Positions 36,239 through 45,223 of a DNA stretch of 64,000 nt are shown here, piece after piece. Below the pieces are notes generated by a model. It saw only the letters and a list, made by a program, of their open reading frames with translations. It did no database searches and was not told where the DNA came from. This DNA is from Nocardia caishijiensis NBRC 108228 (lineage in GTDB: Bacteria; Actinomycetota; Actinomycetes; Mycobacteriales; Mycobacteriaceae), in assembly GCF_001612825.1 (NCBI RefSeq), contig NZ_BDBE01000029.1:124001-188000 (forward strand). Reading direction: 5' to 3'. Every line of letters begins with the position of its first letter. The stretch's first letter is position 1. The translations under genes and the position numbers were made by a program.

Positions 36239-37030
36239 CTACGGCGGCATCCACCTCCCCCCGGGCAGTCCCTCGATCAGCGCCGCGACCGCTTGGGTCA
36301 CCCGGTGATCGGTACCCGTGGTGAGCGTCGACCAGATCTGTCGATCCGGCGAGATCGTCGGGGCGGCGACGATGCGCCCGCGCCCCGTGTCGTAGACGGC
36401 GACCGCACCCGGCGCGCGGGTGGTCGAGCCGTCCTCGTGGCTGTAGGCGACGATTTCCGCGTGCCCCGTGCAGGAGGCGAAGGCGGCGCCGAGCACGGTG
36501 GCGTCGCGCTCGGTGGCGTCGAGCGCGTAGAGGCCGTCGGCGAATTCCGCGGCAGTCGCGGCACCGTCGAGTCGTCGGGTCAGTTCGTCGGCGGGCGCGT
36601 TGAAGCCGCCGAACTGGGCGGGCTCGCGGTGGCCGAGCGCGGCGAGGACCGGACGGGCCAGCTCCTCGGCCGAACCGTCGCACCACACCGAGTTCACCTC
36701 GAAGGTGTCGTCGGTGCGCACGGCGACCGCGTGTGCGCGGCCCCGGCGGACCACGCAGACCCGCTTACCGCCTTCTTCGCTGTGAATCCGCACGGCCAGT
36801 TCACAATCCGGTTGCGCCAGGACGAAAAGCGCGTCGGCGAGGTCGGGGTCGACCTCACCCTCGGCATCGATCAGACCGCTGTCACGCAGCCCGGCGAGCG
36901 CCAGTTCGTTGGCGCGGCGCCACTGTTCGTAGGAGTCCTGCTGCGGGCCGACGCGCAGGGTGAGCGGCAGGGTCTGCACGCCGAGCCGGTCGGCCACGGC
37001 GAGCAGGGCGTCGTTGGTCAACGTCGTCAC
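36239..37030 (-). CDS. espG: EspG, PPE-specific ESX chaperone
   Basis: 263 residues. Alternating strands and helices fit EspG, with no signal peptide. The start ATG overlaps the PPE stop (ATGA), matching the usual PE-PPE-EspG order. EspG binds the tip of the PPE helical bundle in the cytosol and delivers the PE/PPE pair to the ESX machine. It differs clearly from the second EspG-like protein at 40819-41604, so the locus has two EspG types. Confidence 0.82.
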   Translation of the reverse strand: MTTLTNDALLAVADRLGVQTLPLTLRVGPQQDSYEQWRRANELALAGLRDSGLIDAEGEVDPDLADALFVLAQPDCELAVRIHSEEGGKRVCVVRRGRAHAVAVRTDDTFEVNSVWCDGSAEELARPVLAALGHREPAQFGGFNAPADELTRRLDGAATAAEFADGLYALDATERDATVLGAAFASCTGHAEIVAYSHEDGSTTRAPGAVAVYDTGRGRIVAAPTISPDRQIWSTLTTGTDHRVTQAVAALIEGLPGGRWMPP

Positions 37031-38013
37031 GACTCACCTCCCGGCTCCGCACCGGCCTGTTCGGTGCTCGCGGCCCTGGCCGCTTGGGCGTGATCGCCAA
37101 GCACCGCTGGCGCGGCCCGGATCTCGCCGTCGAGGCCGAATTCCTCGGTGTGCTCGGGCAGGCTCGCGCGGGGGAACCGCGCGGTGTCCTGGGTGGCGGC
37201 CTGACCGACCGGGCCCGGCGCGATCGGCGCGGCCTGTGTGCCCGTTGCGGGTGTGACCACCGGATTCGGTCGGGCGGCGACCTCGGCGGTCGTGGCCGAC
37301 TGCGCGTACACCGGCGCGTTGTAACTGGTCAATGTGCGCGGAATCGAGTGCAGCACAGGCATTCCCGGAATTCCGCCGAGACCGGGAACGGCACCGGGCG
37401 ACGTCGCGCCCGGTTGCGGGACCGCGGCCCGCTCCGCGGCCAGCGCCGTGGCGGGGGCGATCGGCGGCGGCTCCTGGTGCTGCCAGGCCGTGGCCAGGGG
37501 CTCGGTGGCCTTCTCGTAGTTCTCCATCACGCGCGAGGCGACGGCCTTGGCGACATCGTGCTCGGCGTCGGTGTCGGCGGCGACAGCCTTGATCGGCGCG
37601 CCGAGCATGCCGCTCACCGACTCGAGCGTGCGCTGCACCTGTTGGATGGCCTCGATGTCAGCGGTATTCGGCATCGCCAACCGCGCCACCTCGTAGGCGG
37701 CGACCTGCGCCTGGAATTTCGCGGCGTTCGCGGCCGCGGCCGTCGAGGTCTCGAGCAGCCACTCGCGCAGCGCCGTGACCCGTTGCACCACTTCGTCACT
37801 GCGCCCGGACTGCCAGGCACCACGCAGGTCGGCGAGCACCTTCTCGTATTCCAGTACGGCCGCGCCGAACGACGCGGCCAGTTGCGTCCACGCGCCGATC
37901 GCCTCAGCCATGGGGACAGACCCCGCCCCCGTGGTGAGGTCACGCGCCAGCTGCTCCGGCGGACGCGCCGACCACACCACGCCGGTGAACCCTGGCTGTG
38001 GTGGTTCGATCAT
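37027..38013 (-). CDS. PPE family protein
   Basis: 328 residues. The N-terminal domain has FTGVVWSARPPEQ with Pro-Pro-Glu at 18-20 and a WxxG turn at W67. After ~190 residues it becomes Pro/Ala-rich and likely disordered. PPE proteins form heterodimers with PE proteins, bind EspG at the helical tip and leave through ESX systems. The gene overlaps both pe (38010-38013) and espG (37027-37030) as ATGA, so the three products are probably made in equal amounts. Confidence 0.88.
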   Translation of the reverse strand: MIEPPQPGFTGVVWSARPPEQLARDLTTGAGSVPMAEAIGAWTQLAASFGAAVLEYEKVLADLRGAWQSGRSDEVVQRVTALREWLLETSTAAAANAAKFQAQVAAYEVARLAMPNTADIEAIQQVQRTLESVSGMLGAPIKAVAADTDAEHDVAKAVASRVMENYEKATEPLATAWQHQEPPPIAPATALAAERAAVPQPGATSPGAVPGLGGIPGMPVLHSIPRTLTSYNAPVYAQSATTAEVAARPNPVVTPATGTQAAPIAPGPVGQAATQDTARFPRASLPEHTEEFGLDGEIRAAPAVLGDHAQAARAASTEQAGAEPGGES

Positions 38014-38345
38014 TGCGGCGGAGTACCTCCGAAGTCCGCCGTGTTGTCGCTTTCCATCCCGCTGAAGCGGTTCGCCTGCAGGCGAAGCGTCGCGGCGAGC
38101 TTGCGCATCTCCTCGACACCCGACTGCGCGCGGGTCAGGTACGACGAGGCCACCTCGTTGGCGGTCTGCGCCGAGCGGCCCGACACCTCGTCGGCGCCCG
38201 CGGGGGCGACGGTCAGCGCGTGCTCGGCCGCCTGCAGGTCGGCCGCGAGGCGGTCGGCCAGCGCGTCGAGCCCGGACGAGGCCTGGCTTGCGGTGGCGAC
38301 GTCGAACTGCACGCCGTCGTAGATCTCACCTGTCACGTCGGCCAT
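38010..38345 (-). CDS. PE family protein
   Basis: 111 residues, with a perfect AGGAGG before ATG 38345. It is a single helical hairpin of Ala-rich helices (GLDALADRLAADLQAAEHA and SSYLTRAQSGVEEMRKLA), the size of a PE domain with little extra. It overlaps the PPE gene by ATGA, the strongest support for its identity. Expected to dimerise with that PPE for export. An exact PE dipeptide at the N-terminus is missing, as in many PE homologues outside Mycobacterium. Confidence 0.8.
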   Translation of the reverse strand: MADVTGEIYDGVQFDVATASQASSGLDALADRLAADLQAAEHALTVAPAGADEVSGRSAQTANEVASSYLTRAQSGVEEMRKLAATLRLQANRFSGMESDNTADFGGTPPQ

Positions 38346-38379
38346 GGTGAACCTCCTGTGTGCGAACGCGAATCCTGTG

Positions 38380-39723
38380 TCATAGCGTGAGTTCCTTGTC
38401 GGGCGGCGCCTCCGAGGTCGAGGTGTCGGCCGCGCCGACCACCGGCAGCGAGACGCCCTCGATCTGGCCGATCACCTCGTCACCGTGTGAACCGGTGACG
38501 AGCTGACCGCGCACCGCGTCGTCGGTGGACGACTCGCCGTCGCGCGCGAGACCGGCACCCATCGGGCCGCCCATCGGCATCGCGCCGGTGCCGGTCGCCG
38601 CGGACCCGCCCGAGGTGACCGCCGCGGCCGACGTGGTCGACGCGGCCGCCGCGCCCATCGCGCCGGGTAGCGTGCTCAGCGCGCCGCCGACCGAACGGGT
38701 GTTGGGGAACGGGCTCAGCGGTGCGCTCGCGGCGGCGATCGCACCGACGGCGCCACCGGCTCCACCGCCGATCCCGCCGCCACCCGCGCCGCCCGCCTCG
38801 GCACCGTCGACGGTTTCCCTCGCGGCGGTGGTGTCACCCTCGGTCGTGGTCTTCGGCGCCGTCAGCGAGGTGTTCGCCGCGGCCAGCTCACCGAGCGACT
38901 GCGCCACGGTGGTCGCCGTTGACATCAGCGGGGTGATCATGCTCATCAGCTGGGTGAGCTGTTCGGTCGAGTTCACCCCGGTGGGGGCGTTGGTGATCGG
39001 CACCTTCTCGCCCGCCGCGGTCATGCTCGCGCTGTGCCCGACCAGCTCGGTCTTGGTCTTGGCGGTGATCGCCAGCGCCTCGGCGGTGGACGAGGCGGCC
39101 GAGGCGACCAGGAAGGCCGCACCGGCGCCCGAGCCCATCAGCAGCGGCGCCATCGCCATGGTCGCGGAGAATTTCGCGATCACCACCGACATCAGCCCCG
39201 CGCCGGTGGCGACGCTGACTGCCCCGTTGGCGAGAACCGCCTTCTCCTGGGTGCTCTGGGCCGCGAGCTTGCCCGCGTCGGTCTGCGCCTCGCTCGCCTT
39301 CTGCGCCGCTTCCATCGCCGCGATGCCCTGCCACACCGACATCACCGTCTGGATGGCCGTCGAGCCGAGCGACATCACCGTCTGCATCACGGTGCTCACG
39401 TTCGACAGCATTTCCGTGGGGTCCGTCGTGGTTCCCGTGCTGTCGCCGGTGGAGTTGGTACCGAGCTGGCCGGTGCCGAACGCCGACGCCAGATCGGTGA
39501 GCGGACGCATCAGGGCGCTCAGGTCGATCGTCGGCAGCGGCGGCAGTTCGGGCAGCTGCACGAACTCCGGCAGCTGCGGCAGGGCAGGCAGCCCCATCGA
39601 GCCGAGGACGTCGTTCACCGGCATGTCGAGCATGGGGGCAAGCGAACTGCCGCGCAGCAGTTCCAGCACGGTCGGATCCAGTGGATCCGCGCCGGGCGGC
39701 GGGGTCGCTCCTGGGAAACTCAT
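38380..39723 (-). CDS. EspB-like WxG secreted protein, copy C
   Basis: 447 residues. It has a Leu/Pro-rich N-terminus, AFGTG, W131-Q-G133, Ala/Thr-rich helices, a Gly-rich segment, and LVTGSHGDEVIG near the end, all shared with copies A and B. The start overlaps the EspC-like stop (ATGA). It is transcribed toward the PE, PPE, EspG and Esx genes, so this copy is built into the main substrate operon. Probably exported; EspB in mycobacteria forms ring-shaped assemblies, but whether this one does is unknown. Confidence 0.62.
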   Translation of the reverse strand: MSFPGATPPPGADPLDPTVLELLRGSSLAPMLDMPVNDVLGSMGLPALPQLPEFVQLPELPPLPTIDLSALMRPLTDLASAFGTGQLGTNSTGDSTGTTTDPTEMLSNVSTVMQTVMSLGSTAIQTVMSVWQGIAAMEAAQKASEAQTDAGKLAAQSTQEKAVLANGAVSVATGAGLMSVVIAKFSATMAMAPLLMGSGAGAAFLVASAASSTAEALAITAKTKTELVGHSASMTAAGEKVPITNAPTGVNSTEQLTQLMSMITPLMSTATTVAQSLGELAAANTSLTAPKTTTEGDTTAARETVDGAEAGGAGGGGIGGGAGGAVGAIAAASAPLSPFPNTRSVGGALSTLPGAMGAAAASTTSAAAVTSGGSAATGTGAMPMGGPMGAGLARDGESSTDDAVRGQLVTGSHGDEVIGQIEGVSLPVVGAADTSTSEAPPDKELTL

Positions 39724-40037
39724 GACTGGGTGCGAACCGAACCGATGTCCATGCCCGAGGCGCCGTCGACACCCTCATACGTGGCGGCACCCTGGTGCGC
39801 GGTCAGCGCGGTGCCCGCGTGCACCGCGGCCAGTTCGGCGACCGAGGACAGGTGGTTGGCCTGCGCGAAGGCGTACGAGGCGAGCAGCTCCTGACCGATC
39901 AGTCCGAATACCGGCACCACGGCGGCGACGGTCGCGGCCTGATCGACCGCAGCGGCCGAGGCGACACCCGAGGCCATCGCCGCGGACGCGCTCCCGTAGG
40001 CGCGCAACGCATCGGGAACAACTTCGAAGTGGCTCAT
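39720..40037 (-). CDS. EspC-like type VII secretion target
   Basis: 105 residues from ATG 40037, which fits the paralogue's length; the frame is open to 40082. It shares PVFGLIGQELLASYAFA and NHLSSVAELAAVHAGTA with the protein at 19330-19641. It overlaps the EspB-like gene by four bases, tighter than in cassette A. Probably a small ESX substrate exported with its EspB-like neighbour. Confidence 0.65.
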   Translation of the reverse strand: MSHFEVVPDALRAYGSASAAMASGVASAAAVDQAATVAAVVPVFGLIGQELLASYAFAQANHLSSVAELAAVHAGTALTAHQGAATYEGVDGASGMDIGSVRTQS

Positions 40038-40136
40038 GTCAATCGTCCAATCTCGAAACATACCTGGATGTTTCGTAGTCAACCTTAACCAGCCGAGGCA
40101 GCGCGAGACGATCGCGCGAGGGTAAACAGTCGGTGA

Positions 40137-40436
40137 CTAACCCGCACTCTCCTCATTGAACGCGGTGATGAGCTCACCGCGTTGCGCGAAGGCGCGGTGC
40201 GCGGCGGTGCGCGCGGTATTCACGACCGTCTGTTCGAATTCGGCGGGCGTCATCTTCTCGATGCCCGGCGCGAGACTCAGGCCGACCAGTGCCGCGTTGG
40301 CGTCGACCTCGACGGTCACCGTGCCGTCCTCGGACGTCTCGGTCACCAGGATGGCCTTGGTGGCGTCCTGGAGGTCGGTGAGCCGGTAGAGCTGTTTCTG
40401 TACCCGAGCGATCAGCTCGTCCATCGTTTCGACCAT
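40137..40436 (-). CDS. YbaB/EbfC-like protein (EspL-type), cassette C
   Basis: 99 residues, ATG with GGGAGG upstream. It has a helix MDELIARVQKQLYRLTDL, a beta-hairpin with VTVEVDANAALVGLSL, and a long helix ending FAQRGELITAF. It has the same length and place as 19682-19981 but has diverged considerably, which suggests an old duplication of the cassette. Likely a cytosolic helper for the EspB/EspC-like substrates. Confidence 0.66.
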   Translation of the reverse strand: MVETMDELIARVQKQLYRLTDLQDATKAILVTETSEDGTVTVEVDANAALVGLSLAPGIEKMTPAEFEQTVVNTARTAAHRAFAQRGELITAFNEESAG

Positions 40437-40461
40437 GTCGCCTCCCCAATCCGCGTGCCGC

Positions 40462-40806
40462 TCAGACCGATCGCAGCCAGCTCTGCGGTTCGGTGTCGTA
40501 GTCCTGCTCGTCGAGGATCTCCTGGCGTGCCACCTCTGCCTCGGTCGGCAGGCCGGTGAGTGCCAGCATCTCCGGGGTCATGCCCGCCGCGCGGAACTGT
40601 TCGCGCCGCGCCATGCCCGCCCGATTGGCCGACTGCTTGCACAGTCGCAGCAGCTCGGCGGCCAGCGCCGCCGGATCGCGACGCAGCTGGTCTGGCTCGA
40701 CCCGAAGACCGAGTGGCAGACCGTTTTCCGTGGTCCGCACCGAGATCGCGCCCGTCACCGACGTGGACACGAACTCGGTGGGGAATTCGTCCTGTTGCGC
40801 TGTCAT
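40462..40806 (-). CDS. Conserved small ESX-associated protein, cassette C
   Basis: 114 residues with GAISVRTTENGLPLGL, DQLRRDPAALAAELLRLCK, GLPTEAEVARQE and DTEPQSWLRSV. The start gives no N-terminal extension relative to the family core. It lies 12 bases after the EspG-like stop and 25 bases before the YbaB-like gene, so it links the EspG-like pair to the EspB/EspC-like cassette in one operon. Function unknown; family defined here by its three copies. Confidence 0.62.
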   Translation of the reverse strand: MTAQQDEFPTEFVSTSVTGAISVRTTENGLPLGLRVEPDQLRRDPAALAAELLRLCKQSANRAGMARREQFRAAGMTPEMLALTGLPTEAEVARQEILDEQDYDTEPQSWLRSV

Positions 40807-40818
40807 CGTCTCGCCCCC

Positions 40819-41604
40819 TCAGACTCGTTCATCTTTGATGGCCCGCACCACTTCCACGATGCGCTGATTGATCAGGTCGGTGAAGCGCTTCGCGTCCGCC
40901 GCCACCGCGACCCGCGGCACCTCCTCGGCGATCACATAGCGACCGTCGTCGACCACGTCACGCCAGGTCAGCTTGTGCCGGGTGACACCGCGCGGGCCGA
41001 AGCGCGAGCGACCCTGGATCACCTCGACCTCACCGGCGCGCAGCAGGGGCGCCGCTTCGAACTGCTTGGCGCGCAACGGAGCCGGGTCGTGGAAGGAGTC
41101 GTGGACGGAGGAGACGGAGTAGGAGTAGTCGAGCTGTGCCGTCCGGTCGGCTGATTCGAGCACCAGGTCGGCTTCGCGGCCGGGTTCGTTCGCCGGGAGC
41201 TCACGGACCACGTAGTCGGCCAGACTCACCGCGTCGCACTCGGTGACGACGTAACCGCCGCTGTCCCAATAGGTGTCGCCCGGCTTCTGCCGCACCACGT
41301 AGCCCCGGTCGCCGCGCCTGCAACCCATCACCCGCACCAGCGCGTCGACCTTCATATCGTCCGCGCCGTCGTGGCCGTGGACGATGATCTTGATGTCGGG
41401 GTCGAGCAGCGCTTCGAGCACGAAGCTGACGAACTCCGGCTCGTCGCGCCGCAACCCCGCGAGCGCGTCGGCCTTCTGCCGGTCCAGTTCATCGGCGTCG
41501 AGGGTCCTGGTCCGGCAGAAGAACGGCCACGGCACGAAGTCGGAGGTGGCCCACTCCCAGAGGGTGAACATCTCCAGTTCCGTCAGGTTCCACGTGCGGT
41601 TCAT
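40819..41604 (-). CDS. Second EspG-like ESX secretion-associated protein
   Basis: 261 residues starting MNRTWNLTELEMFTLW. The mixed alpha/beta layout, length and operon position resemble the EspG family, but it is only distantly similar to the EspG at 36239. The partial gene at 1-217 is its close paralogue. Both overlap an upstream WxG coiled-coil gene by ATGA, mirroring the PPE-EspG arrangement. I infer a dedicated chaperone for that WxG protein. No membrane segment. Confidence 0.65.
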   Translation of the reverse strand: MNRTWNLTELEMFTLWEWATSDFVPWPFFCRTRTLDADELDRQKADALAGLRRDEPEFVSFVLEALLDPDIKIIVHGHDGADDMKVDALVRVMGCRRGDRGYVVRQKPGDTYWDSGGYVVTECDAVSLADYVVRELPANEPGREADLVLESADRTAQLDYSYSVSSVHDSFHDPAPLRAKQFEAAPLLRAGEVEVIQGRSRFGPRGVTRHKLTWRDVVDDGRYVIAEEVPRVAVAADAKRFTDLINQRIVEVVRAIKDERV

Positions 41605-43436
41605 TGCTCGACGACCGGCCTCACCACGGTCTGCGCCTCGCCGATCGCTTCTTCCAGGTGCTCGACCGAATCCAGGTAGTCGGCCCGCTTGTGGTCCTTC
41701 TGCTGACCACCGGCACCGGCGCCCGCGCCACCGCCGCCCATGGGTCCACCCATCGGCATGCCCGCTCCGGCACCAGCGGCACTGGCCAGACCGGCCCGGC
41801 TCGCCATGGCGGCGAGATCGGTGGTTGCCGTCGCGCGGGGGAACAGTTTCGACGCCTTCTCGAGGTTCTGACCCTCGGCCTTGGCGCCGAGCCCACCCCC
41901 CGCACCGCCGCCACCGCCGCCCTTGGCACCGGCGAGGCCCATCTTCTTGGCTGCTTCGTCCAATGCCGCAGCGCTGGTGGGGATGCCACTCAGCCCGGCC
42001 ATACTCGCCTGCTGGGCAGCCTGGGCCGCGGCCTGCTCGGCAGCGGCGGAGATCTGCTCGCCGATTTGCGAGGCTTGCGAGGCGGCCTGGGTGGCGAGCT
42101 GCTGCAAGGCCTGGGAAGCCGTCTCCTGCGCTTGCTGCTGTTGCTGCTGCGCGGCCTTCTGCGCGGCAGCGCGTTCGGCGTCCTTGGCGGCCTGCTCCTG
42201 GGCTTTGCGCTGCGCCTCGGCCTGCTGCAGGGCAGCGAGCTGTTGCTGGTGTGCGGCGTCCTGCTGGGCTTTCAGCTGCGCGGCCGTCGCCGCGTCGTTG
42301 TTCTGCGACCCGCCGCCGCCACCCGCGGGATTTCCGGGACTACCGGGGTTGGTGGGTTTGCCGGGCGGCTCCTCGGTGACCCTCGCGGTGCCCGCTGGTC
42401 CGGGCAGTGCAGGCAGGGCACCGATCGCCGCCGCGTACCCCGGGCGGTACCAGTTGTTGAAGACGGTGCGCGCGTGGTCTTCCCACGTCTTGCGCTCGTG
42501 GGCATTGAGTTGGTCGGCCGGTTTGTCCGGCATGTTCGCCTGGGTCGTCTGGGCCCAGTTGTAGGCGTCGAGCAGCAGTTCACTGACTCGGTACATGGTG
42601 CGGGTCAACTCGAGACCCCGCCCGGTGTACCGGTGGACGGCGTCGCGCGCGTCCCCGGCGCCGCGGCCGGTCCAGCGTTCCTTGCTGTCGACCAGAGACC
42701 TGATTCTGGTGTCGTAGTCGCTGAAGCCGCGGCTCATCTGCGAGGCCATCCGGTGCCAGTCCGACGACATGTCGCGCAACCAGCTCGATCGCCGCAACGA
42801 AATGCCGAGGTTGTAGAAGTCCGTGTAGTTCAGCGTCGATCCCGGCTCCGCGGTGTGCGAGGCCGACACCGTCTTCAGGCTCTCCTTCGGGGTGTTGGCA
42901 CCCGACGGAAGGCCGCCGTACTGACCACTCTTGTCCGTATCGGTCTTCTTGTACTCCCCTGGTTCCCGACCACGTGTGTTGTCGATCCAGGCGGTGTCAC
43001 GCGGATTGATCTGTCCCACGTGCTGTTCGGCGTGGACGATGCCCTCGGCCGGATTCCGGGTGGACAGAATCCGGCTCAACTCATCTTTCGAATCCTGGTC
43101 CTTGTTCTTGTAGTTGTTCCCGGCGATGAGGAACGACAAGGCCATGTCGTTGAGGACTTGCTTGTGGTCCTTCAAGACGTCGTCGCGGAACTCGCGCCCC
43201 AGTGTGTAGAACTCCTGTGTGAGCGCGCGACCTGAGGTGAGGTGACCGAGGAGGTTCTCGGTTTGACCGGCCCCGGTCGTGTCGGGCGAGATGATCTCAC
43301 CGACCTTGCCCTCGACCAAGGCGATGATGTCGAGCACATCCGCGCAGTATTCGGCGGCTTCCGTCGCCGCGCCGTCCTCGAGCTTGAGCGACCCCGAGTT
43401 GCGGTATCCCCGCCAGTCGTCCATCGGTGTGCCCAC
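41601..43436 (-). CDS. WxG-containing coiled-coil protein, probable ESX substrate
   Basis: 611 residues from GTG 43436, with GGGAG upstream; ATG 43424 is an alternative. Residues ~1-330 are helical with W-T-G-R-G followed by a long helix, like a PPE or WXG bundle. Residues ~375-480 are Gln/Ala-rich coiled coil, then a Gly/Ala/Met-rich region, ending VVRPVVEQ. It is a paralogue of the protein at 217-2037. The coupled EspG-like gene suggests export by ESX. The long Gln/Ala coiled coil could mediate oligomerisation. Confidence 0.62.
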   Translation of the reverse strand: MGTPMDDWRGYRNSGSLKLEDGAATEAAEYCADVLDIIALVEGKVGEIISPDTTGAGQTENLLGHLTSGRALTQEFYTLGREFRDDVLKDHKQVLNDMALSFLIAGNNYKNKDQDSKDELSRILSTRNPAEGIVHAEQHVGQINPRDTAWIDNTRGREPGEYKKTDTDKSGQYGGLPSGANTPKESLKTVSASHTAEPGSTLNYTDFYNLGISLRRSSWLRDMSSDWHRMASQMSRGFSDYDTRIRSLVDSKERWTGRGAGDARDAVHRYTGRGLELTRTMYRVSELLLDAYNWAQTTQANMPDKPADQLNAHERKTWEDHARTVFNNWYRPGYAAAIGALPALPGPAGTARVTEEPPGKPTNPGSPGNPAGGGGGSQNNDAATAAQLKAQQDAAHQQQLAALQQAEAQRKAQEQAAKDAERAAAQKAAQQQQQQAQETASQALQQLATQAASQASQIGEQISAAAEQAAAQAAQQASMAGLSGIPTSAAALDEAAKKMGLAGAKGGGGGGAGGGLGAKAEGQNLEKASKLFPRATATTDLAAMASRAGLASAAGAGAGMPMGGPMGGGGAGAGAGGQQKDHKRADYLDSVEHLEEAIGEAQTVVRPVVEQ

Positions 43437-43610
43437 GAGGTCACACTCCCACTGTCTCGACGGTGCGGTTCCTCATCCGTAGACGCCCCTCCTCATCGCT
43501 GGCACACCGGCCGGTCGTGCCCCAGCAAACATGGCAGCCGAGTCTTACAACGCGGCAACACCATTCTTAAATCACGCTAACGAGTATAGGGTTACCGGTG
43601 CGTATCCGCA
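43437..43610 (-). promoter_or_regulatory. Probable promoter of the WxG/EspG-like operon
   Basis: 174 bases, AT-richer than its surroundings. On the minus strand TATACT (43588 to 43583) is a good -10 box about 147 bases before GTG 43436; no matching -35 hexamer is obvious. It separates the giant 2 helper genes from the substrate operon. Confidence 0.4.
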
Positions 43611-45182
43611 TCAGGACGAGATGACCGAACGGTGCCGTTCGTAGAAACTTTCCGCGAACTCGGCCGCGAAAACCTCGGGTGCCACCGCCGACGAAGAGCG
43701 ATGCAGCACACCGTCATCGGCGACGTAGAAGGTCGCCCGACCGACCGCGATCTCACCCGGTAGCACGGGAACGAACACCATCCAGCCGACGTCGATGCGA
43801 TCGGCGTGCAGCTGGTCGAGCGGGTAGAGCTCGGGGTCGGCGGCAGTCTCCATCAGGTGCGCGCGCACCATCGCGACGGCGTCCGCGCGCGGCATCGGGT
43901 CGGGGGTGCGGGCGGTCACCCCGGCCATGGTGAGCTGGAAGTACGCGGCGTCGGCGTCGAAAAGCTCGGCGTCGTCGAAGACTTCGACAACGGTGTCGCG
44001 AGTGACCACACCGGCCTGCGCCGCCTCGACCAGGACGGCGGCGCCCGCGCGCTGATGCTCGGAGGCGCGGTCTCCGAGCAGATCGGTCACGATCCGCGCG
44101 ACCGTCTCGGCACTCCAGAAGCCGGGCACGGCCGCGGCGATGGCGTCGGCGTCCGGTGAATCACCGTGGTACCAACGGCCGTTGGACCACCAGTAGCAGA
44201 ACGAGAGCATCCCACCGGCCGCACGGTGATTGAGTACCTGTGCCGAAACCCAGGACGGCGCACCCGCGTACAGCCCGAGCGGCGGTTCGCCCTCGGCGTA
44301 GGCCGCCGCGAGCTCCGGCGCGTTCCACACACCACCCGAGAGCACCGCGCGATTGCCGGGCAGCAGATACAGCGAACTGCCGCTGCGGCGCGACCCCTCG
44401 AACCAATTCAGCGAAGGCAACGAGCGCGGGCCGACCTCCGAACCGACGGCGACGAAGGCCGCCGACAGCACCGCCCAGCGCGCCACCATCAGCGGCAGCG
44501 GTGGCAGGCCGACGTCGGAATCGTCGGCGCGCAGACCTCGGCGCCGATCGGCGAGTTCCTGGGCGGCGGCGGCACGCGGCGCGCGGATCTGCTTGTCGTC
44601 GTGCGCGACATACGCCGCCAACCACACCGGCACCGACCGGCGCGGGAACGCCGCCAGATCGGCACGATAGGAGTCCTGGGCGAGCAGGTGCTCGTCGGGG
44701 AACGGCTCGTCACCGTAGTCGTAGTCGACGTCGATCTCGCCCGCGCGCGACAGACTCAGCACCAGGCGCCACCACGGGCCGTCACCGAGTTCGGCCGACA
44801 GCGTCCGGTGTTCCCACACCAGGTCGACGATCTCCTGCGGCGGTGTCACCTGCACAGGTTCGATGGTGTCGCCGGAGAACACGGCGAGCGAGGAATGCTC
44901 GAGAACCGTGAGCGCGAAGGCCGCGTGCAGACGCTGCCAATCCGGCGGGGCGAGCGAGGCCAGATCGCGCGCCACCTGGTGCATGATCTTGCGTGCCCGT
45001 TCGGTTGGGTCATCGGGCTCGGGTTCGTCGTCGGCCAAGGTGAAACCGACGTCGGGCTCTTCCTCGGCGACCGCTTCCACCTCGGCCGGTACGGAATCCG
45101 GTTCGGCGGGAACAGATTCGGTGGATTCGTCGTGGTCCGGTTCGGTGGTGTGCTCGTCGAGCCGGTCGCCTCCGCTGGTCAT
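43611..45182 (-). CDS. Large YezG-like protein, putative immunity or helper
   Basis: About 523 residues if it starts at ATG 45182; ATG 45212 and 45203 are alternatives, and longer forms read through the neighbour gene in a wrong frame. An acidic N-terminal ~80 residues is followed by a domain with DVDYDYGDEPFPDEHLL, Tyr-x-x-Asp-Leu and RRSVPVWLAAYV. This resembles YezG/DUF600-type immunity proteins. The C-terminal half is a separate alpha/beta region ending in a helper-like fold. It is the last of four genes downstream of giant 2 and may be its immunity protein (inference). Confidence 0.5.
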   Translation of the reverse strand: MTSGGDRLDEHTTEPDHDESTESVPAEPDSVPAEVEAVAEEEPDVGFTLADDEPEPDDPTERARKIMHQVARDLASLAPPDWQRLHAAFALTVLEHSSLAVFSGDTIEPVQVTPPQEIVDLVWEHRTLSAELGDGPWWRLVLSLSRAGEIDVDYDYGDEPFPDEHLLAQDSYRADLAAFPRRSVPVWLAAYVAHDDKQIRAPRAAAAQELADRRRGLRADDSDVGLPPLPLMVARWAVLSAAFVAVGSEVGPRSLPSLNWFEGSRRSGSSLYLLPGNRAVLSGGVWNAPELAAAYAEGEPPLGLYAGAPSWVSAQVLNHRAAGGMLSFCYWWSNGRWYHGDSPDADAIAAAVPGFWSAETVARIVTDLLGDRASEHQRAGAAVLVEAAQAGVVTRDTVVEVFDDAELFDADAAYFQLTMAGVTARTPDPMPRADAVAMVRAHLMETAADPELYPLDQLHADRIDVGWMVFVPVLPGEIAVGRATFYVADDGVLHRSSSAVAPEVFAAEFAESFYERHRSVISS

Positions 45183-45223
45183 GTCGGGCGGAAATCCCCT
45201 CATCTGGTTCATCGGTTGATCGG

